Below, in pieces: positions 43,740-52,792 of a stretch of DNA of 64,000 bases. The notes beneath the pieces are model-generated. The model was not told the DNA's origin and ran no database searches. It was given only the letters and a program-made list of their open reading frames with translations. The translations under genes were made by a program, and so were the position numbers. How positions within the stretch are numbered: position 1 is the first letter of the stretch; every line of letters starts with the position of its first letter. Source of the DNA: Tsukamurella tyrosinosolvens (GTDB lineage: Bacteria; Actinomycetota; Actinomycetes; Mycobacteriales; Mycobacteriaceae). The DNA is taken from the NCBI RefSeq assembly GCF_900104775.1, contig NZ_FNSA01000003.1, positions 3,534,001 to 3,598,000 on the forward strand. Reading direction: 5' to 3'.

Positions 43740-44347
43740 CCCACGGCGGCGGGGTCCGGGACGGGGCGTCGGCCCGTCGCGATCAGGACGATCGTGGCCG
43801 TCGGCAGTGGGACGTCCTGGGGGCCGTCACCGAGGACCAGGTCGGAGTCGACGGCGGTCAGGCGCAGGCCCGCGAGGTCGACGCCGAAGAAGGCGAGGCC
43901 CTCCGCGGTCGACCCGGCCACCGTCGCCGCGAGCACCTCGGGCGCCGGGCCGGGCAGGCCCAGCGGGACGGTGATGTCGAGGCCGTGGATCACCTCGTGG
44001 GCGAGCGCGCCCTGCGTCGCGCCGGGCCCCGGCGTCCACCGGCTCGCGACGCGCGCCTGCTGGATCGCCAGCAGCTCGGCGTCGGAGTAGCGGGCGACGT
44101 CGTCGCGGGCGGTGCGGTCGACCGCGGCGTTGATGTCACCGCCGGCCTCGGCGAGGGCGGCCCCGAACTCCTCCTGGGTCTGGGTGTCGGTCATGTTGAG
44201 GTGCGCGACCACCTCGCGCACGCGCCAGCCCTCGCAGAGCGAGTCGGAGGCCCACTGCGCGGAGGTGAGATCCGCCAGCAGCGCGGCCATGCGAGTTCGC
44301 TCGGCGACGGTGGCGTCGTACAGGTCGGTATCTGTTCGGATGGTCAT
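43736..44347 (-). CDS. TIGR03086/mycothiol maleylpyruvate isomerase-like DinB-fold protein
   Basis: 203 residues. N-terminal four-helix DinB/MDMPI domain: ERTRMAALLADLTSAQWASDSLCEGWRVREVVAHL, with the metal-ligand helix GALAHEVIHGLDITVPLG. The C-terminal part carries the beta/alpha domain (VLGDGPQDVPLPTATIVLIATG). Family members bind zinc and mycothiol or take part in thiol-dependent detoxification. The ATG at 44347 follows AGGAG. Co-transcribed with the sigma factor gene and overlapping it by four bases. Confidence 0.85.
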   Translation of the reverse strand: MTIRTDTDLYDATVAERTRMAALLADLTSAQWASDSLCEGWRVREVVAHLNMTDTQTQEEFGAALAEAGGDINAAVDRTARDDVARYSDAELLAIQQARVASRWTPGPGATQGALAHEVIHGLDITVPLGLPGPAPEVLAATVAGSTAEGLAFFGVDLAGLRLTAVDSDLVLGDGPQDVPLPTATIVLIATGRRPVPDPAAVG

Positions 44348-44440
44348 GGCGGTCTCCTGTGCTCGGAACGGGTCGTCACAGGTACATACGAGCGGGACCG
44401 CCGGAATTCGTCGCGCGAGCGACCATCGACGGTCCGGGCC

Positions 44441-44446
44441 TATCCT
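44441..44446 (+). promoter_or_regulatory. -10 element of probable leaderless promoter (PemK-like gene)
   Basis: TATCCT seven bases before the ATG at 44454. GAGGGG between them could also be read as a ribosome site at a short distance if transcription started earlier. Confidence 0.5.
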
Positions 44447-44453
44447 GAGGGGT

Positions 44454-45068
44454 ATGGCGAACGACTTCACCCGCTTCGCGGCCGTGGCGGCCAAGCTCGC
44501 ACGCGAGCACGGGCCGCGGCTCGCCGCGCAGGTCGTGAACAGTCCCCCGGTCCGCGCGGGCCGGGACGCGATCACCCAGGTGGTCACGCAGACCGTGAAC
44601 CAGGCGCTCGGCCTGGAGGCTCCGCCGGAGCCCAAGGAGTTCACGCCGGGCCGGCCCGTCACCCGCACGTTCACGCCGACCGCACTGATGGCGCGCGGCG
44701 TCTTCTACGCCCCGCAACTCGACGGGCAGGCCGATCCGGGCGAGATCGTGTGGACGTGGGTGGAGTTCGAGGAGACGACGGGGCCGAACGCGGGCCAGGG
44801 CAAGGACCGGCCGGTGCTGGTGGTCGGGCGGTCGGTGAACAGCCTGCTCGGGCTCATGCTCTCCAGCCAGGAGCGGCACATGGGCGACCCGGACTGGGTC
44901 GGCATCGGCTCCGGCCCGTGGGACGCGGATCAGCGGCCCTCCTGGGTGCGACTCGACCGCGTCCTCGACGTGCCGGAGGACGGCATCCGCCGCGAGGGCG
45001 CGGTGCTCGACCGTCGGCGGTTCGAGTCCGTCGCGCAGCGCCTGCGCGACGACTACGGCTGGAGCTGA
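44454..45068 (+). CDS. PemK/MazF-fold protein (Rv2405-like)
   Basis: 204 residues. N-terminal helical part of about 70 residues (FTRFAAVAAKLAREHGPRLA), then a PemK-like beta barrel with FYAPQLDGQADPGEIVWTWVEFEE and the signature GQGKDRPVLVVGR, ending in RRRFESVAQRLRDDYGWS. Placed beside the same genes as M. tuberculosis Rv2405. The fold is that of endoribonuclease toxins, but no antitoxin gene is adjacent and conserved chromosomal position suggests a housekeeping role. Confidence 0.83.
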   Translation: MANDFTRFAAVAAKLAREHGPRLAAQVVNSPPVRAGRDAITQVVTQTVNQALGLEAPPEPKEFTPGRPVTRTFTPTALMARGVFYAPQLDGQADPGEIVWTWVEFEETTGPNAGQGKDRPVLVVGRSVNSLLGLMLSSQERHMGDPDWVGIGSGPWDADQRPSWVRLDRVLDVPEDGIRREGAVLDRRRFESVAQRLRDDYGWS

Positions 45069-45069
45069 G

Positions 45070-45477
45070 TCAATCAATGACGGCGGCGACGGCCTCCACC
45101 TCGACGAGCTGGTCGTCGTAGCCGAGAACCGTGACGCCCATCAAAGTGCTGGGCACGTCGTGGTCCGCGAATGCTGCGCGGACCACGTCCCATGCGGTCA
45201 CGAGGTCATGCCGCCGCGTCGACGCGACGAGCACGCGGGTATACGCGACGTCCTCGAGCCGGGCTCCTGCGGCGTCCAACGCGAGTTGCAGGTTCTCGAC
45301 GCACCGCGCGGCCTGCACCGCGTAGTCTCCAGCCCCGACGATGCGCCCGCCCGCGTCAAGCGGGCACGCGCCGGCGGGGAATACCAGCCGAGCCTCGGCG
45401 CACGCCGTCGACGCGTAGGCGTACTGCGCGACATCGCTGAGCAGCGTCGACCTGATCAACCGAATGTGATCGGACAT
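45070..45477 (-). CDS. RidA family protein (YjgF/YER057c/UK114)
   Basis: 135 residues. RidA fold: VFPAGACPLDAGGRIVGAGDYAVQAARCVENLQLALDAAGARLEDVAYTRVLVAS and DVPSTLMGVTVLGYDDQLVEVEAVA. RidA proteins hydrolyse reactive enamine/imine intermediates made by PLP enzymes. The catalytic Arg of the RidA subgroup (Arg105 in E. coli, in PARxxV) is not obvious here, where the equivalent is STLMGVTVL, so this belongs to another Rid subgroup. CAGGCT seven bases before the ATG is a weak leaderless -10. Confidence 0.88.
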   Translation of the reverse strand: MSDHIRLIRSTLLSDVAQYAYASTACAEARLVFPAGACPLDAGGRIVGAGDYAVQAARCVENLQLALDAAGARLEDVAYTRVLVASTRRHDLVTAWDVVRAAFADHDVPSTLMGVTVLGYDDQLVEVEAVAAVID

Positions 45478-45508
45478 GCCAGCGAGCCTGCCACAATTCG
45501 TAGCTGAG

Positions 45509-46195
45509 TCAGCCCAGCACCTCGACGACCTTCCGCGCGGTCGCCTTGGCGGAGCCGGGGTTCTGCCCGGTGACGAGGTTGCCGTCGGAGATCGCGTACG
45601 AGACGAACGGGAGCTTGGCCTTCTCGTAGAGCGCGCCCCGCTTCGTCATCTCCTCCTCCGCGTTGTACGGGACCAGCTTGTCGACGCGCGCGAGCACCTC
45701 CTCCTGCCAGGCGAAACCCGTCACCTTTCGGCCGGCGACGAGGTATTCGCCGTTCGAGAGCCGCGTGTTGAGCAGTCCGCAGTAGCCGTGGCAGACGGAG
45801 GAGACGACGCCGCCGCGCTCGAAGATCTCGCGGCTGATCCGCTGCAGCCCCTCGCTGTCCGGGAAGTCGTACATCACGGCGTGACCGCCGGTGAAGAAGA
45901 TCGCGTCGAACTCCGCCGGGTCGATCTCCTCGGGGCCGCGCGTGTCGTCCAGCAGGGCCATCCGCGCGGGGTCGGCGCGCCAGGCCTTCGCCGTCCTGTC
46001 GTAGTTCGGGAACTTCAGCGACCGCGGTTCGAGCGGCACCGCGCCGCCCTGCGGGCTGACGAGCACCTGCTCGAAGCCCGCCTCCTCGAAGACGTGCCAG
46101 GCGTGGGTGAGCTCGGAGAGCCACAGGCCCGTCGCGTGCGACGGGTCGTCGTAGTGGCCGACGTTGGTGACGACGTTCAGGATGCGCTTCGACAT
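45509..46195 (-). CDS. DJ-1/PfpI family protein (Hsp31/glyoxalase III-like)
   Basis: 228 residues. Class I glutamine amidotransferase-like fold: ILNVVTNVGHYDDPSHATGLWLSEL, FDAIFFTGGHAVMYDFPDS and the nucleophile elbow VVSSVCHGYCGLLNT with Cys near residue 134. End: FVSYAISDGNLVTGQNPGSAKATARKVVEVL. Similar proteins degrade methylglyoxal or repair glycated proteins. A perfect inverted repeat (46230-46262) lies just upstream, so it is probably repressor controlled. Confidence 0.9.
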   Translation of the reverse strand: MSKRILNVVTNVGHYDDPSHATGLWLSELTHAWHVFEEAGFEQVLVSPQGGAVPLEPRSLKFPNYDRTAKAWRADPARMALLDDTRGPEEIDPAEFDAIFFTGGHAVMYDFPDSEGLQRISREIFERGGVVSSVCHGYCGLLNTRLSNGEYLVAGRKVTGFAWQEEVLARVDKLVPYNAEEEMTKRGALYEKAKLPFVSYAISDGNLVTGQNPGSAKATARKVVEVLG

Positions 46196-46229
46196 GGTGT
46201 GACTCCCGGCGAACGACTGCGGTTAACAC

Positions 46230-46262
46230 TGCTTACATTAGCGTGACCGGTCCATGTAAGCA
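46230..46262. promoter_or_regulatory. Perfect inverted repeat upstream of the PfpI gene
   Basis: TGCTTACAT (46230-46238) and ATGTAAGCA (46254-46262) are exact reverse complements separated by 15 bases; the start codon is 35 bases away. A third partial copy, GCATACAT, follows at about 46265. Typical of a dimeric repressor operator (MarR, TetR or HxlR class). No such regulator gene is adjacent. Confidence 0.65.
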
Positions 46263-46283
46263 ACGCATACATCGGTTGATCGT

Positions 46284-48779
46284 TCAGTCGTTCAGGTGCT
46301 CCCGCAGGAACCGGCCCGTCACGCTCGCCTTCGCCGCCGCGACGTCCTCGGGAGCTCCCTCCGCGACGACGGTGCCGCCCGCGGCCCCGCCGCCCGGGCC
46401 CAGGTCGATGACGTGGTCGGCGTTGGCGATCATGTCCAGGTCGTGCTCGACCACGATCACCGTCGCCCCGCGGTCGACGAGCCGCTGCAGCACGCCGAGG
46501 AGCACGCGCACGTCCCGCGGGTGCAGGCCCACCGAGGGCTCGTCGAGCACGAAGACCGCGTCGGACTGGTCGCGGCCCAGCTCCCCCGCCAGCTTGAGCC
46601 GCTGCGCCTCACCGCCGGACAGGGCCGGAGTCGCCTCGCCCAGGGTCAGGTAACCGAGACCGAGGTCCGCGAGAGTGCGCAACTTCTTCGCGATCCGCGG
46701 CACCGGCACCGCCTCCACGGCCTCGCGGACGCTGAGCGCCAGCAGGTCCGGCAGGGACAGCCCGTCGGGTTCGGGCCACCGCACCGCGGAGGCCTCGGGG
46801 GCGTACCGTCGGCCCAGGCAGGCCGGGCATTCGATGTCGACGTCCGGCAGGAACTGCACGTCCAGCGAGACCTGCCCGGTGCCGTCGCACCGCGGGCAGC
46901 GCAGCGAGCCCGTGTTGTACGAGAACGCACCGGCCTTGAGATCTGCGGCCTTCGCGGCGGCGGTCTTCGCGTACTCGCGGCGGAGGTCGTCGAGCACGCC
47001 GCTGTAAGTCGCGACCGTCGAGCGCACGTTGACGCCGATGGGGGTGGCGTCCACGAGATTCACGCGGCCGAGCCCCGGTGCGTCGAGCGCGGTGACGTGC
47101 GTGGGGAGCGGCTCCCCCGCGGCCGCGGCGGTGAGCGCGGGCACGAGCCCCTCGAGCACCAGCGTGGACTTGCCGGAGCCGGAGACCCCGGTGACCGCCG
47201 TGACCCGGCCCACGGGGACCTCGACGGCGAGCGCGTGCACCGTGTGGATCGGCGCGGTCGCGAGGCGGATCCGGCCGCGTGCGAAGACCTCCCCGTCCGT
47301 GGTGCGCGGCCTGGTGCGGACGGGTTCGCGGCCGGCCAGGAAGGGGCCGAGGACGGACGCCCCATCGGCCTCGATCTCGGCGACGGTGCCCTGCGCGACG
47401 AGGCGTCCCCCCTCGGCGCCCGAGCCGGGACCGATCTCGATCAGGTGCTCGGCCTCGCGCAGCACGTCGAGGTCGTGGTCGACGACGACCACCGAGTTCC
47501 CGTCCCGTAGCAGGTCCCGGATCACGCCGAGCAGGCCCTCGACGTTCGCGGGGTGCAGACCGACCGACGGCTCGTCGAGCACGTACAGCACCCCGGTGGT
47601 GCGGTTGCGGACCGCCCGCGCGAGCTGCACCCGCTGCCGCTCGCCGGTCGACAGGGTCGCGGCGGCGCGGTCCAGGCCGAGATAGCCGAGGCCGAGCTCC
47701 ACGAGGCGCCGGGCGATCGACTGCAGGGTGTCGACGAGGATCGTCGCCATCGATCGCATGTCCGCGGGCAGCGGTCCGACGGTGCCCGGCGCCCACGCGA
47801 GCACCTCGTCGAGTGTCAGGGCGGTGACGTCGGCGAGCCCGAGGTCGCCGATCCGCGGCGCCCGCGCCTCCGGGCTCAGCCGGGACCCGCCGCAGTCGGG
47901 GCACGGCCCGGCGTGCACGAACCGGTTGATCCGGCCGAGGCCCGCCTCGGTGGTCGCCTTGCCGAGCGCCTCCTGCACGGCGGCGTTCGCGCTGCGGTAC
48001 GTGAAGTTGACCTCGAAGAGCTTGCCGTTCTTGCTGGTGACCGCGACCTTGCGCTTCTCGGCGGGGCCGTGCAGCACGATCTCCCGCTCGGCGTCGGTCA
48101 GCTCGGCGTACGGCACGTCGATGCGGACGCCGAGGTCGGCGACGACCTGCGGCATGAAGGAGAAGCCGAACATCGACCAGGGCGCGACGGCACCGTCGGC
48201 GATGGTCTTCGACGGGTCCGGCACCAGCGCGGCCCCGTCGATCGCGCGGACGACGCCCGTGCCCGCGCAGGTGGGACAGGCACCGTCGGAGTTGAAGGCC
48301 AACGACTCCGCGCCGGGCGGCGTGAAGACCGCCCCGCACTCCGGGCAGGTGAGGTCGAACCCCGCGGCGACGTCGATGGTCGGGCCGAGGCGGTGGCCGT
48401 TGGGGCAGCGGTGCGAGGCGAGGCGGGAGAACATGAGCCGCAGCACGTTCAGCAGTTCGGTGCTGGTGCCGAAGGTGCTACGCACGCCGGGGACGCCGGG
48501 CCGCTGCCGCAGCGCGAGCGCCGCGGGGACGTGCTCCACGGAGTCGACGGCCGCGCGCGGCGCCTGGGCCATGCGGCGGCGCGTGTACGTCGACAGGGCC
48601 TCCAGGTAGCGGCGCGAACCCTCGGCGTAGAGCACACCCATCGCGAGCGACGACTTCCCGCTGCCGGAGACGCCGGCGATCGCCACGAGGCGGCGCAGCG
48701 GCACGTCGACGTCGAGCGAGCGCAGGTTGTGCACCCGGGCCCCGCGGACGGCGATCCGCAGCGGGGTGTCGTCGGTCAT
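46284..48779 (-). CDS. UvrA-like excinuclease ATPase (UvrA2/DrrC type)
   Basis: 831 residues. Two ABC modules: Walker A GVSGSGKSSLAMGVLYAEGSR near residue 37 and [14 protein letters not shown] near 533; signatures LSTGERQRVQLARAV and LSGGEAQRLKLAGEL. Zinc Cys pairs are present at CPECG, CPTCAGTG, CPDCGGSRLSPEAR and CPRCDGTG, CPACLGRRY. It is over 100 residues shorter than UvrA and lacks most of the UvrB-binding insertion, as in UvrA2 proteins linked to resistance against DNA-binding drugs. Second copy, not the housekeeping uvrA. Confidence 0.93.
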   Translation of the reverse strand: MTDDTPLRIAVRGARVHNLRSLDVDVPLRRLVAIAGVSGSGKSSLAMGVLYAEGSRRYLEALSTYTRRRMAQAPRAAVDSVEHVPAALALRQRPGVPGVRSTFGTSTELLNVLRLMFSRLASHRCPNGHRLGPTIDVAAGFDLTCPECGAVFTPPGAESLAFNSDGACPTCAGTGVVRAIDGAALVPDPSKTIADGAVAPWSMFGFSFMPQVVADLGVRIDVPYAELTDAEREIVLHGPAEKRKVAVTSKNGKLFEVNFTYRSANAAVQEALGKATTEAGLGRINRFVHAGPCPDCGGSRLSPEARAPRIGDLGLADVTALTLDEVLAWAPGTVGPLPADMRSMATILVDTLQSIARRLVELGLGYLGLDRAAATLSTGERQRVQLARAVRNRTTGVLYVLDEPSVGLHPANVEGLLGVIRDLLRDGNSVVVVDHDLDVLREAEHLIEIGPGSGAEGGRLVAQGTVAEIEADGASVLGPFLAGREPVRTRPRTTDGEVFARGRIRLATAPIHTVHALAVEVPVGRVTAVTGVSGSGKSTLVLEGLVPALTAAAAGEPLPTHVTALDAPGLGRVNLVDATPIGVNVRSTVATYSGVLDDLRREYAKTAAAKAADLKAGAFSYNTGSLRCPRCDGTGQVSLDVQFLPDVDIECPACLGRRYAPEASAVRWPEPDGLSLPDLLALSVREAVEAVPVPRIAKKLRTLADLGLGYLTLGEATPALSGGEAQRLKLAGELGRDQSDAVFVLDEPSVGLHPRDVRVLLGVLQRLVDRGATVIVVEHDLDMIANADHVIDLGPGGGAAGGTVVAEGAPEDVAAAKASVTGRFLREHLND

Positions 48780-48792
48780 GCGCGGTGGGCGG

Positions 48793-49635
48793 TCATGCGA
48801 GGCGGGTGATCTCCACGACGACGTCGAGGTCCGAGGCCCCGCCGCCGGCAATGACGCCGCGCAGGGGCGGGACGTCGGCGTAGTCGCGGCCCACGCCCAC
48901 CGAGACGTGCCGCTCGCCGATGGGGACGTCGTTGGTCGGATCGTAGCCGCGCCACTGCCCCGTCCACGCCTCGATCCAGGCGTGCGATTCCCCCGCCACC
49001 GTCGACCCGACCTCGGCGTCGCGCTGCGGATGCAGGTACCCCGAGACGTACCGGGCGGGGATGCCGACGCTGCGCAGGAGGAGCAGCGTCAGGTGCGCGT
49101 AGTCCTGGCAGACGCCCTTGCGCTCGTCCCAGGCGTCGATCGCCGACGAGTGGACGCCCGTCGTGCCGGGCACGTAATCCAGTTCCTCGTGCACCCAGCG
49201 GCACACCGCGAGCACGGCCTCGTCGAGCTCGCGGTCCTTGACGAGCTTCTTCGCCTGCGCGGTGAGCTTGCGGTGCTTCGGCACGTAGTCGGTGTAGCTG
49301 AGCAGCTCGTCGAACCGGTCGCGGACGCGGTCGGTCTCCAGCTCGTCCCAGCCGACCACCTCGCCGCTGTCGTCGGCCGCCTCGGTCTCCACGACGGAGG
49401 CACCGGTAACCTCGAGCGCGGTGTGCGGCGCGTGCAGGTCGAAGGCGGTGACCGCGGTGCCCCAGTAATCGGTGTAGCGGTACGCGCGGGTGGCGGGCAC
49501 CGTCTCCACGCGGTTGAGGATGACGTTCTGCCGCTGGTCGCTGCGCGGCGTCAGGCGGGCCTCGTTGTACGACGAGGTGACCGGCGCGTTGTAGCCGAAA
49601 CCGGTGGAGTGCACGACTCGAAGACGCCAGCTCAC
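48793..49635 (-). CDS. Transglutaminase-like cysteine peptidase domain protein
   Basis: 280 residues. N-terminal beta domain (RLRVVHSTGFGYNAPVTSSYNEARLTP), then the transglutaminase core with Cys in ERKGVCQDYAHLTLLLLRSVGIPARYVSGYL (near residue 175), His in GESHAWIEAW (near 216) and Asp in YDPTNDVPIG (near 232). GTG at 49635 overlaps the stop of the alpha-E gene (GTGA). Last gene of the ATP-grasp/alpha-E/transglutaminase operon conserved in mycobacteria (Rv2409c-Rv2411c order). Biological substrate unknown. Confidence 0.93.
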   Translation of the reverse strand: MSWRLRVVHSTGFGYNAPVTSSYNEARLTPRSDQRQNVILNRVETVPATRAYRYTDYWGTAVTAFDLHAPHTALEVTGASVVETEAADDSGEVVGWDELETDRVRDRFDELLSYTDYVPKHRKLTAQAKKLVKDRELDEAVLAVCRWVHEELDYVPGTTGVHSSAIDAWDERKGVCQDYAHLTLLLLRSVGIPARYVSGYLHPQRDAEVGSTVAGESHAWIEAWTGQWRGYDPTNDVPIGERHVSVGVGRDYADVPPLRGVIAGGGASDLDVVVEITRLA

Positions 49636-50618
49636 AGCTCCCCCTCCAGGATGGTGTCGATGTCGCCCCGGGCGCGGGCGTCGGTCCACGCGACGTACGG
49701 CGTCACGTGGAAGTAGCGGGCGGTGACGGCCTCGCCGGCGGCTTGCCCCAGTTCTTGCAGCGCGAGGAGCCGGCGCTGCAGGTCCTCGAGGAGCTCGCCC
49801 GGGGCGAGGAACTCGAGCTCGCCGCGGGCGCGGCCGAGGAGGCGCTGCGCCTCGGTGCGGGTGCCGAGGCGGCCCTCGCGCCCGCCCTCGATGGCGTTGA
49901 GGCAGTCCTCCGCCGTGGTGAGGGCGTGGATCACCGACCGCGGGAACAGCCGGTCGACGAGGATGAACTCGACGACGCGGGTGGCGTCGAGGACGCCGCG
50001 GTGGGTGCGCAGGTAGGTGTCGTGCGCGCCCGTCGCGCGGAGCACCGTGACCCAGGTCGGGGCGTTCGCCCGGTCGCCGGCGCGCGAGAGGAGCAGGCGC
50101 ACCGCCATGTCCATCCGCTCGATGGAGCGCCCCAGCAGCAGGAAGCGGTAGCCCTCGTCGCGCGAGAGCGTCGAGTCGGTGAGGCCGGAGAACATCGCCG
50201 CGCGGTTCTTGATGTAGTTGAGGAACTCGTGCGGGCCGAGCCGCCGGGCAGCACGCTCGCGCTCGGCGAGGCCGTTGTACGTGGCGTTGAGGCACTCCCA
50301 CATCTCGGAGCTGGTGACCTCCCGTGCGCCGCGGGCGTTCTCCCGGGCGGAGGCGACGGTGGCGGCGATCGACCCGCTGCCCGGGTCCCGGTTGTACGCG
50401 ACGACCTCGGTGACCGAACGCAGGTCGAGCGGCTGGTCGGCGGGCGGCTCCGGGATGCCGAGGACGCGGACGAGCTGCCGGGAGACGCGGTCCTCGTCGA
50501 CGGTGGCGTCCTCGAGGAACTGGTGCACGGTGACGTCGAGCATGCGGGCGGTGTCGTCGGCGCGTTCGGCGTACCGGCCGATCCAGTACAGCGCCTCCGC
50601 GTTACGGGCGAGCATCAC
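49632..50618 (-). CDS. Alpha-E domain protein (DUF403)
   Basis: 328 residues, all helical, rich in Glu/Arg. Recognised by [55 protein letters not shown] and FLLLGRSIERMDMAVRLLLSRAGD. The function of alpha-E proteins is unknown, but they almost always occur with a circularly permuted ATP-grasp enzyme and a transglutaminase, as here. GGAGG precedes both GTG 50618 and ATG 50615; either could be the start. It overlaps both neighbours. Confidence 0.92.
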   Translation of the reverse strand: MMLARNAEALYWIGRYAERADDTARMLDVTVHQFLEDATVDEDRVSRQLVRVLGIPEPPADQPLDLRSVTEVVAYNRDPGSGSIAATVASARENARGAREVTSSEMWECLNATYNGLAERERAARRLGPHEFLNYIKNRAAMFSGLTDSTLSRDEGYRFLLLGRSIERMDMAVRLLLSRAGDRANAPTWVTVLRATGAHDTYLRTHRGVLDATRVVEFILVDRLFPRSVIHALTTAEDCLNAIEGGREGRLGTRTEAQRLLGRARGELEFLAPGELLEDLQRRLLALQELGQAAGEAVTARYFHVTPYVAWTDARARGDIDTILEGEL

Positions 50619-52263
50619 GGACCTCCTCTCGTGCCTGCTGTTGCTGTTGGTCCTGCGAGCTGAGCTCGGGCCCGAGCTCCACCTGCTGCTGCTCGGCGAG
50701 GTCCCGGCTCGGGACCACCTCCACGCCTTCGAGTTCCGCCTCGGCGGCCGACGACCGGGCCGCGAGCACCCAGGTGTCCTTGGAGCCGCCGCCCTGGCTC
50801 GAGTTCACGACGAGCGAGCCCTCGGGCAGCGCGACGCGGGTGAGGCCGCCGGGCAGCACCCACACGTCGTCGCCGTCGTTGACCGCGAACGGCCGCAGGT
50901 CGACGTGCCGCGGGCGAGCCTGCTCGCCGATCTTGGTGGGCACCGTCGACAGCTGCATGACCGGCTGCGCGATCCAGCCGCGCGGATCGGCGACGACCTT
51001 GCGGCGCATCGTCGCGAGCTCCTTCTCGCTCGCGTCGGGGCCGAAGACGATGCCGTAGCCGCCGGAGCCCTCGACGGGCTTGATCACCAGCTCGTCGATC
51101 CGGTCGAGCACCTCCTCCCGCTCGTCGTCGAGCCAGCAGCGCAGGGTGTCGACGTTCTGCAGCATCGGCTTCTCGCCGAGGTAGTAGTCGATGATGTCGG
51201 GGACGTACGTGTAGGTCAGCTTGTCGTCCGCGACGCCGTTGCCGACCGCGGAGCTGATCACGACGTTGCCCGCGCGGGCGGCGTTGAGCAGGCCCGCGAC
51301 GCCGAGCACCGAGTTGGGGAGGAACTGCATCGGGTCGAGGAACTCGTCGTCGATGCGGCGGTAGATCACGTCGACCTGCTGCTCACCGCTCGTCGTGCGC
51401 ATGTAGACCACGTTGTCGCGGCAGAAGAGGTCGCGGCCCTCGACCAGCTCGACGCCCATCTGCCGGGCGAGCAGCGAGTGCTCGAAGTACGCCGAGTTCG
51501 CCATGCCCGGGGTGAGCACGACCACCGTGGGGTCGGCCTCGTTGGAGGCGGCGGAGCGGCGCAGCGCGCGCAGCAGGTGGGAGCTGTAGTCGGCGACGGC
51601 GCGCACGCGGTGCCGCTGGAACAGGTCCGGGAAGACCTGTGCCATCGTCCGGCGGTTCTCCATGACGTAACTCACGCCCGACGGGGACCGCAGGTTGTCC
51701 TCGAGGACGCGGAAGGTGCCCTCCGCATCGCGGATGAGGTCGATGCCCGCGACGTGGATGCGCACGCCGTTGGGCGGCCGGATGCCCGCGGCCTGCCGGT
51801 GGAAGTGGGCGCAGGAGGTGACCAGCCGCTTCGGCACGACGCCGTCGCGCAGGATCTCCTGCTCCGAGTAGATGTCGTCGAGGAACATCTCCAGCGCCTG
51901 CACGCGCTGCTTGATGCCCTTCTCCAGGCGGTTCCACTCCGCGGCGGCGATGACCCGCGGCACCAGGTCGAGTGGGAACGGCCGCTCACGACCCTCCAGC
52001 GAGAAGGTGATGCCCTGGTCGATGAAGGCGGCGCCGAGGGCGTCGACGCGGGCCGCCAGGTCCGACTCGTCGGCCGAGGAGAGGGCGCCGAAGATCCGCT
52101 TGTACGGGGTGCGGACGGTGCCGTCGTCGGCGAACATCTCGTCGAACGCCCGCCCGAACGACGGTGCGTCGTCGTAGCCCCCGAAGAGGGGCGCCTCGTC
52201 GGACAAGCGGGGGGCGGCGGCCTGCTTCCGGGTCGCGGACTTGGCCTGTTTCTGCGGGGTCAC
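50602..52263 (-). CDS. Circularly permuted type 2 ATP-grasp protein (DUF404/DUF407)
   Basis: 553 residues. Signatures: [88 protein letters not shown] and the ATP-binding [22 protein letters not shown]-grasp enzymes join a carboxylate to an amine; comparative genomics links this type to an unidentified peptide or protein modification. GTG at 52263 has CACGAT six bases upstream. The C terminus is Gln/Glu-rich ([16 protein letters not shown]). First gene of the operon with alpha-E and transglutaminase. Confidence 0.93.
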   Translation of the reverse strand: MTPQKQAKSATRKQAAAPRLSDEAPLFGGYDDAPSFGRAFDEMFADDGTVRTPYKRIFGALSSADESDLAARVDALGAAFIDQGITFSLEGRERPFPLDLVPRVIAAAEWNRLEKGIKQRVQALEMFLDDIYSEQEILRDGVVPKRLVTSCAHFHRQAAGIRPPNGVRIHVAGIDLIRDAEGTFRVLEDNLRSPSGVSYVMENRRTMAQVFPDLFQRHRVRAVADYSSHLLRALRRSAASNEADPTVVVLTPGMANSAYFEHSLLARQMGVELVEGRDLFCRDNVVYMRTTSGEQQVDVIYRRIDDEFLDPMQFLPNSVLGVAGLLNAARAGNVVISSAVGNGVADDKLTYTYVPDIIDYYLGEKPMLQNVDTLRCWLDDEREEVLDRIDELVIKPVEGSGGYGIVFGPDASEKELATMRRKVVADPRGWIAQPVMQLSTVPTKIGEQARPRHVDLRPFAVNDGDDVWVLPGGLTRVALPEGSLVVNSSQGGGSKDTWVLAARSSAAEAELEGVEVVPSRDLAEQQQVELGPELSSQDQQQQQAREEVRDARP

Positions 52264-52384
52264 TCGGCCATCGTGCCGCACCCGCGCGGTTTCGGCAGCG
52301 CTCTCGTTCACGGCGTGGCAATGTGAGTGTCGGACGCCGTTCCCGCAGGCGGTGCCACGATTTGGGTTGTGTCCGGGCCGCTGG

Positions 52385-52390
52385 TAACCT
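52385..52390 (+). promoter_or_regulatory. Possible -10 of the rpsT promoter
   Basis: TAACCT with TTTGGG 18 bases upstream (52361-52366) as a weak -35. This would give a 5' UTR of roughly 50 bases before the GTG at 52446. The 182-base gap (52264-52445) holds no other gene. Confidence 0.35.
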
Positions 52391-52445
52391 GGTACGTCGG
52401 CAGTCAGTACCGGCTGCCCCTTTCGAGACAAGAGAGTTTGAACGC

Positions 52446-52706
52446 GTGGCCAACATCAAGTCCCAGATCAAGCGGATCAAGACCAACGAGCGCAACCGCC
52501 TGCGCAACCAGTCGGCGAAGTCGTCGCTGCGTACCGCCATCCGCCACTTCCGCGAGGCCATCGAGGCCGGGGACAAGGCCAAGGCCGGCGAGCTCCTGGT
52601 GAGCACCAGCCGCCAGCTCGACAAGGCCGCCAGCGCCGGCGTCATCCACGCCAACCAGGCCGCCAACAAGAAGTCGGCCCTCTCGCTGGCTCTCAACAAG
52701 CTCTGA
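52446..52706 (+). CDS. rpsT: 30S ribosomal protein S20
   Basis: 86 residues, full length: [38 protein letters not shown] ... [32 protein letters not shown]. Binds 16S rRNA in early 30S assembly. GTG start after the AAGAGAG region. Stands alone on the plus strand between minus-strand operons, as in mycobacteria, and is followed by a structured terminator. Confidence 0.99.
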   Translation: MANIKSQIKRIKTNERNRLRNQSAKSSLRTAIRHFREAIEAGDKAKAGELLVSTSRQLDKAASAGVIHANQAANKKSALSLALNKL

Positions 52707-52728
52707 TCTTCCGCTAGACGCGCGTATC

Positions 52729-52784
52729 ACCGCGCCGCACCACCCACCGGCACCACGCGGGCCGGCCTGGTACGGCGCGGTTTT
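52729..52784 (+). terminator. rpsT terminator
   Basis: ACCGCGCCG (52729-52737) pairs with CGGCGCGGT (52773-52781), enclosing an inner CCGGC/GCCGG stem, and ends in TTTT. It is the only terminator in this window with a U tract. Confidence 0.8.
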
Positions 52785-52792
52785 CGCGTATC

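Noticed and set aside
44454-45068. A toxin-antitoxin module around the PemK-like gene
   Set aside because: No antitoxin-sized gene lies next to it on the same strand, and its chromosomal place is conserved; the fold alone does not prove toxicity.
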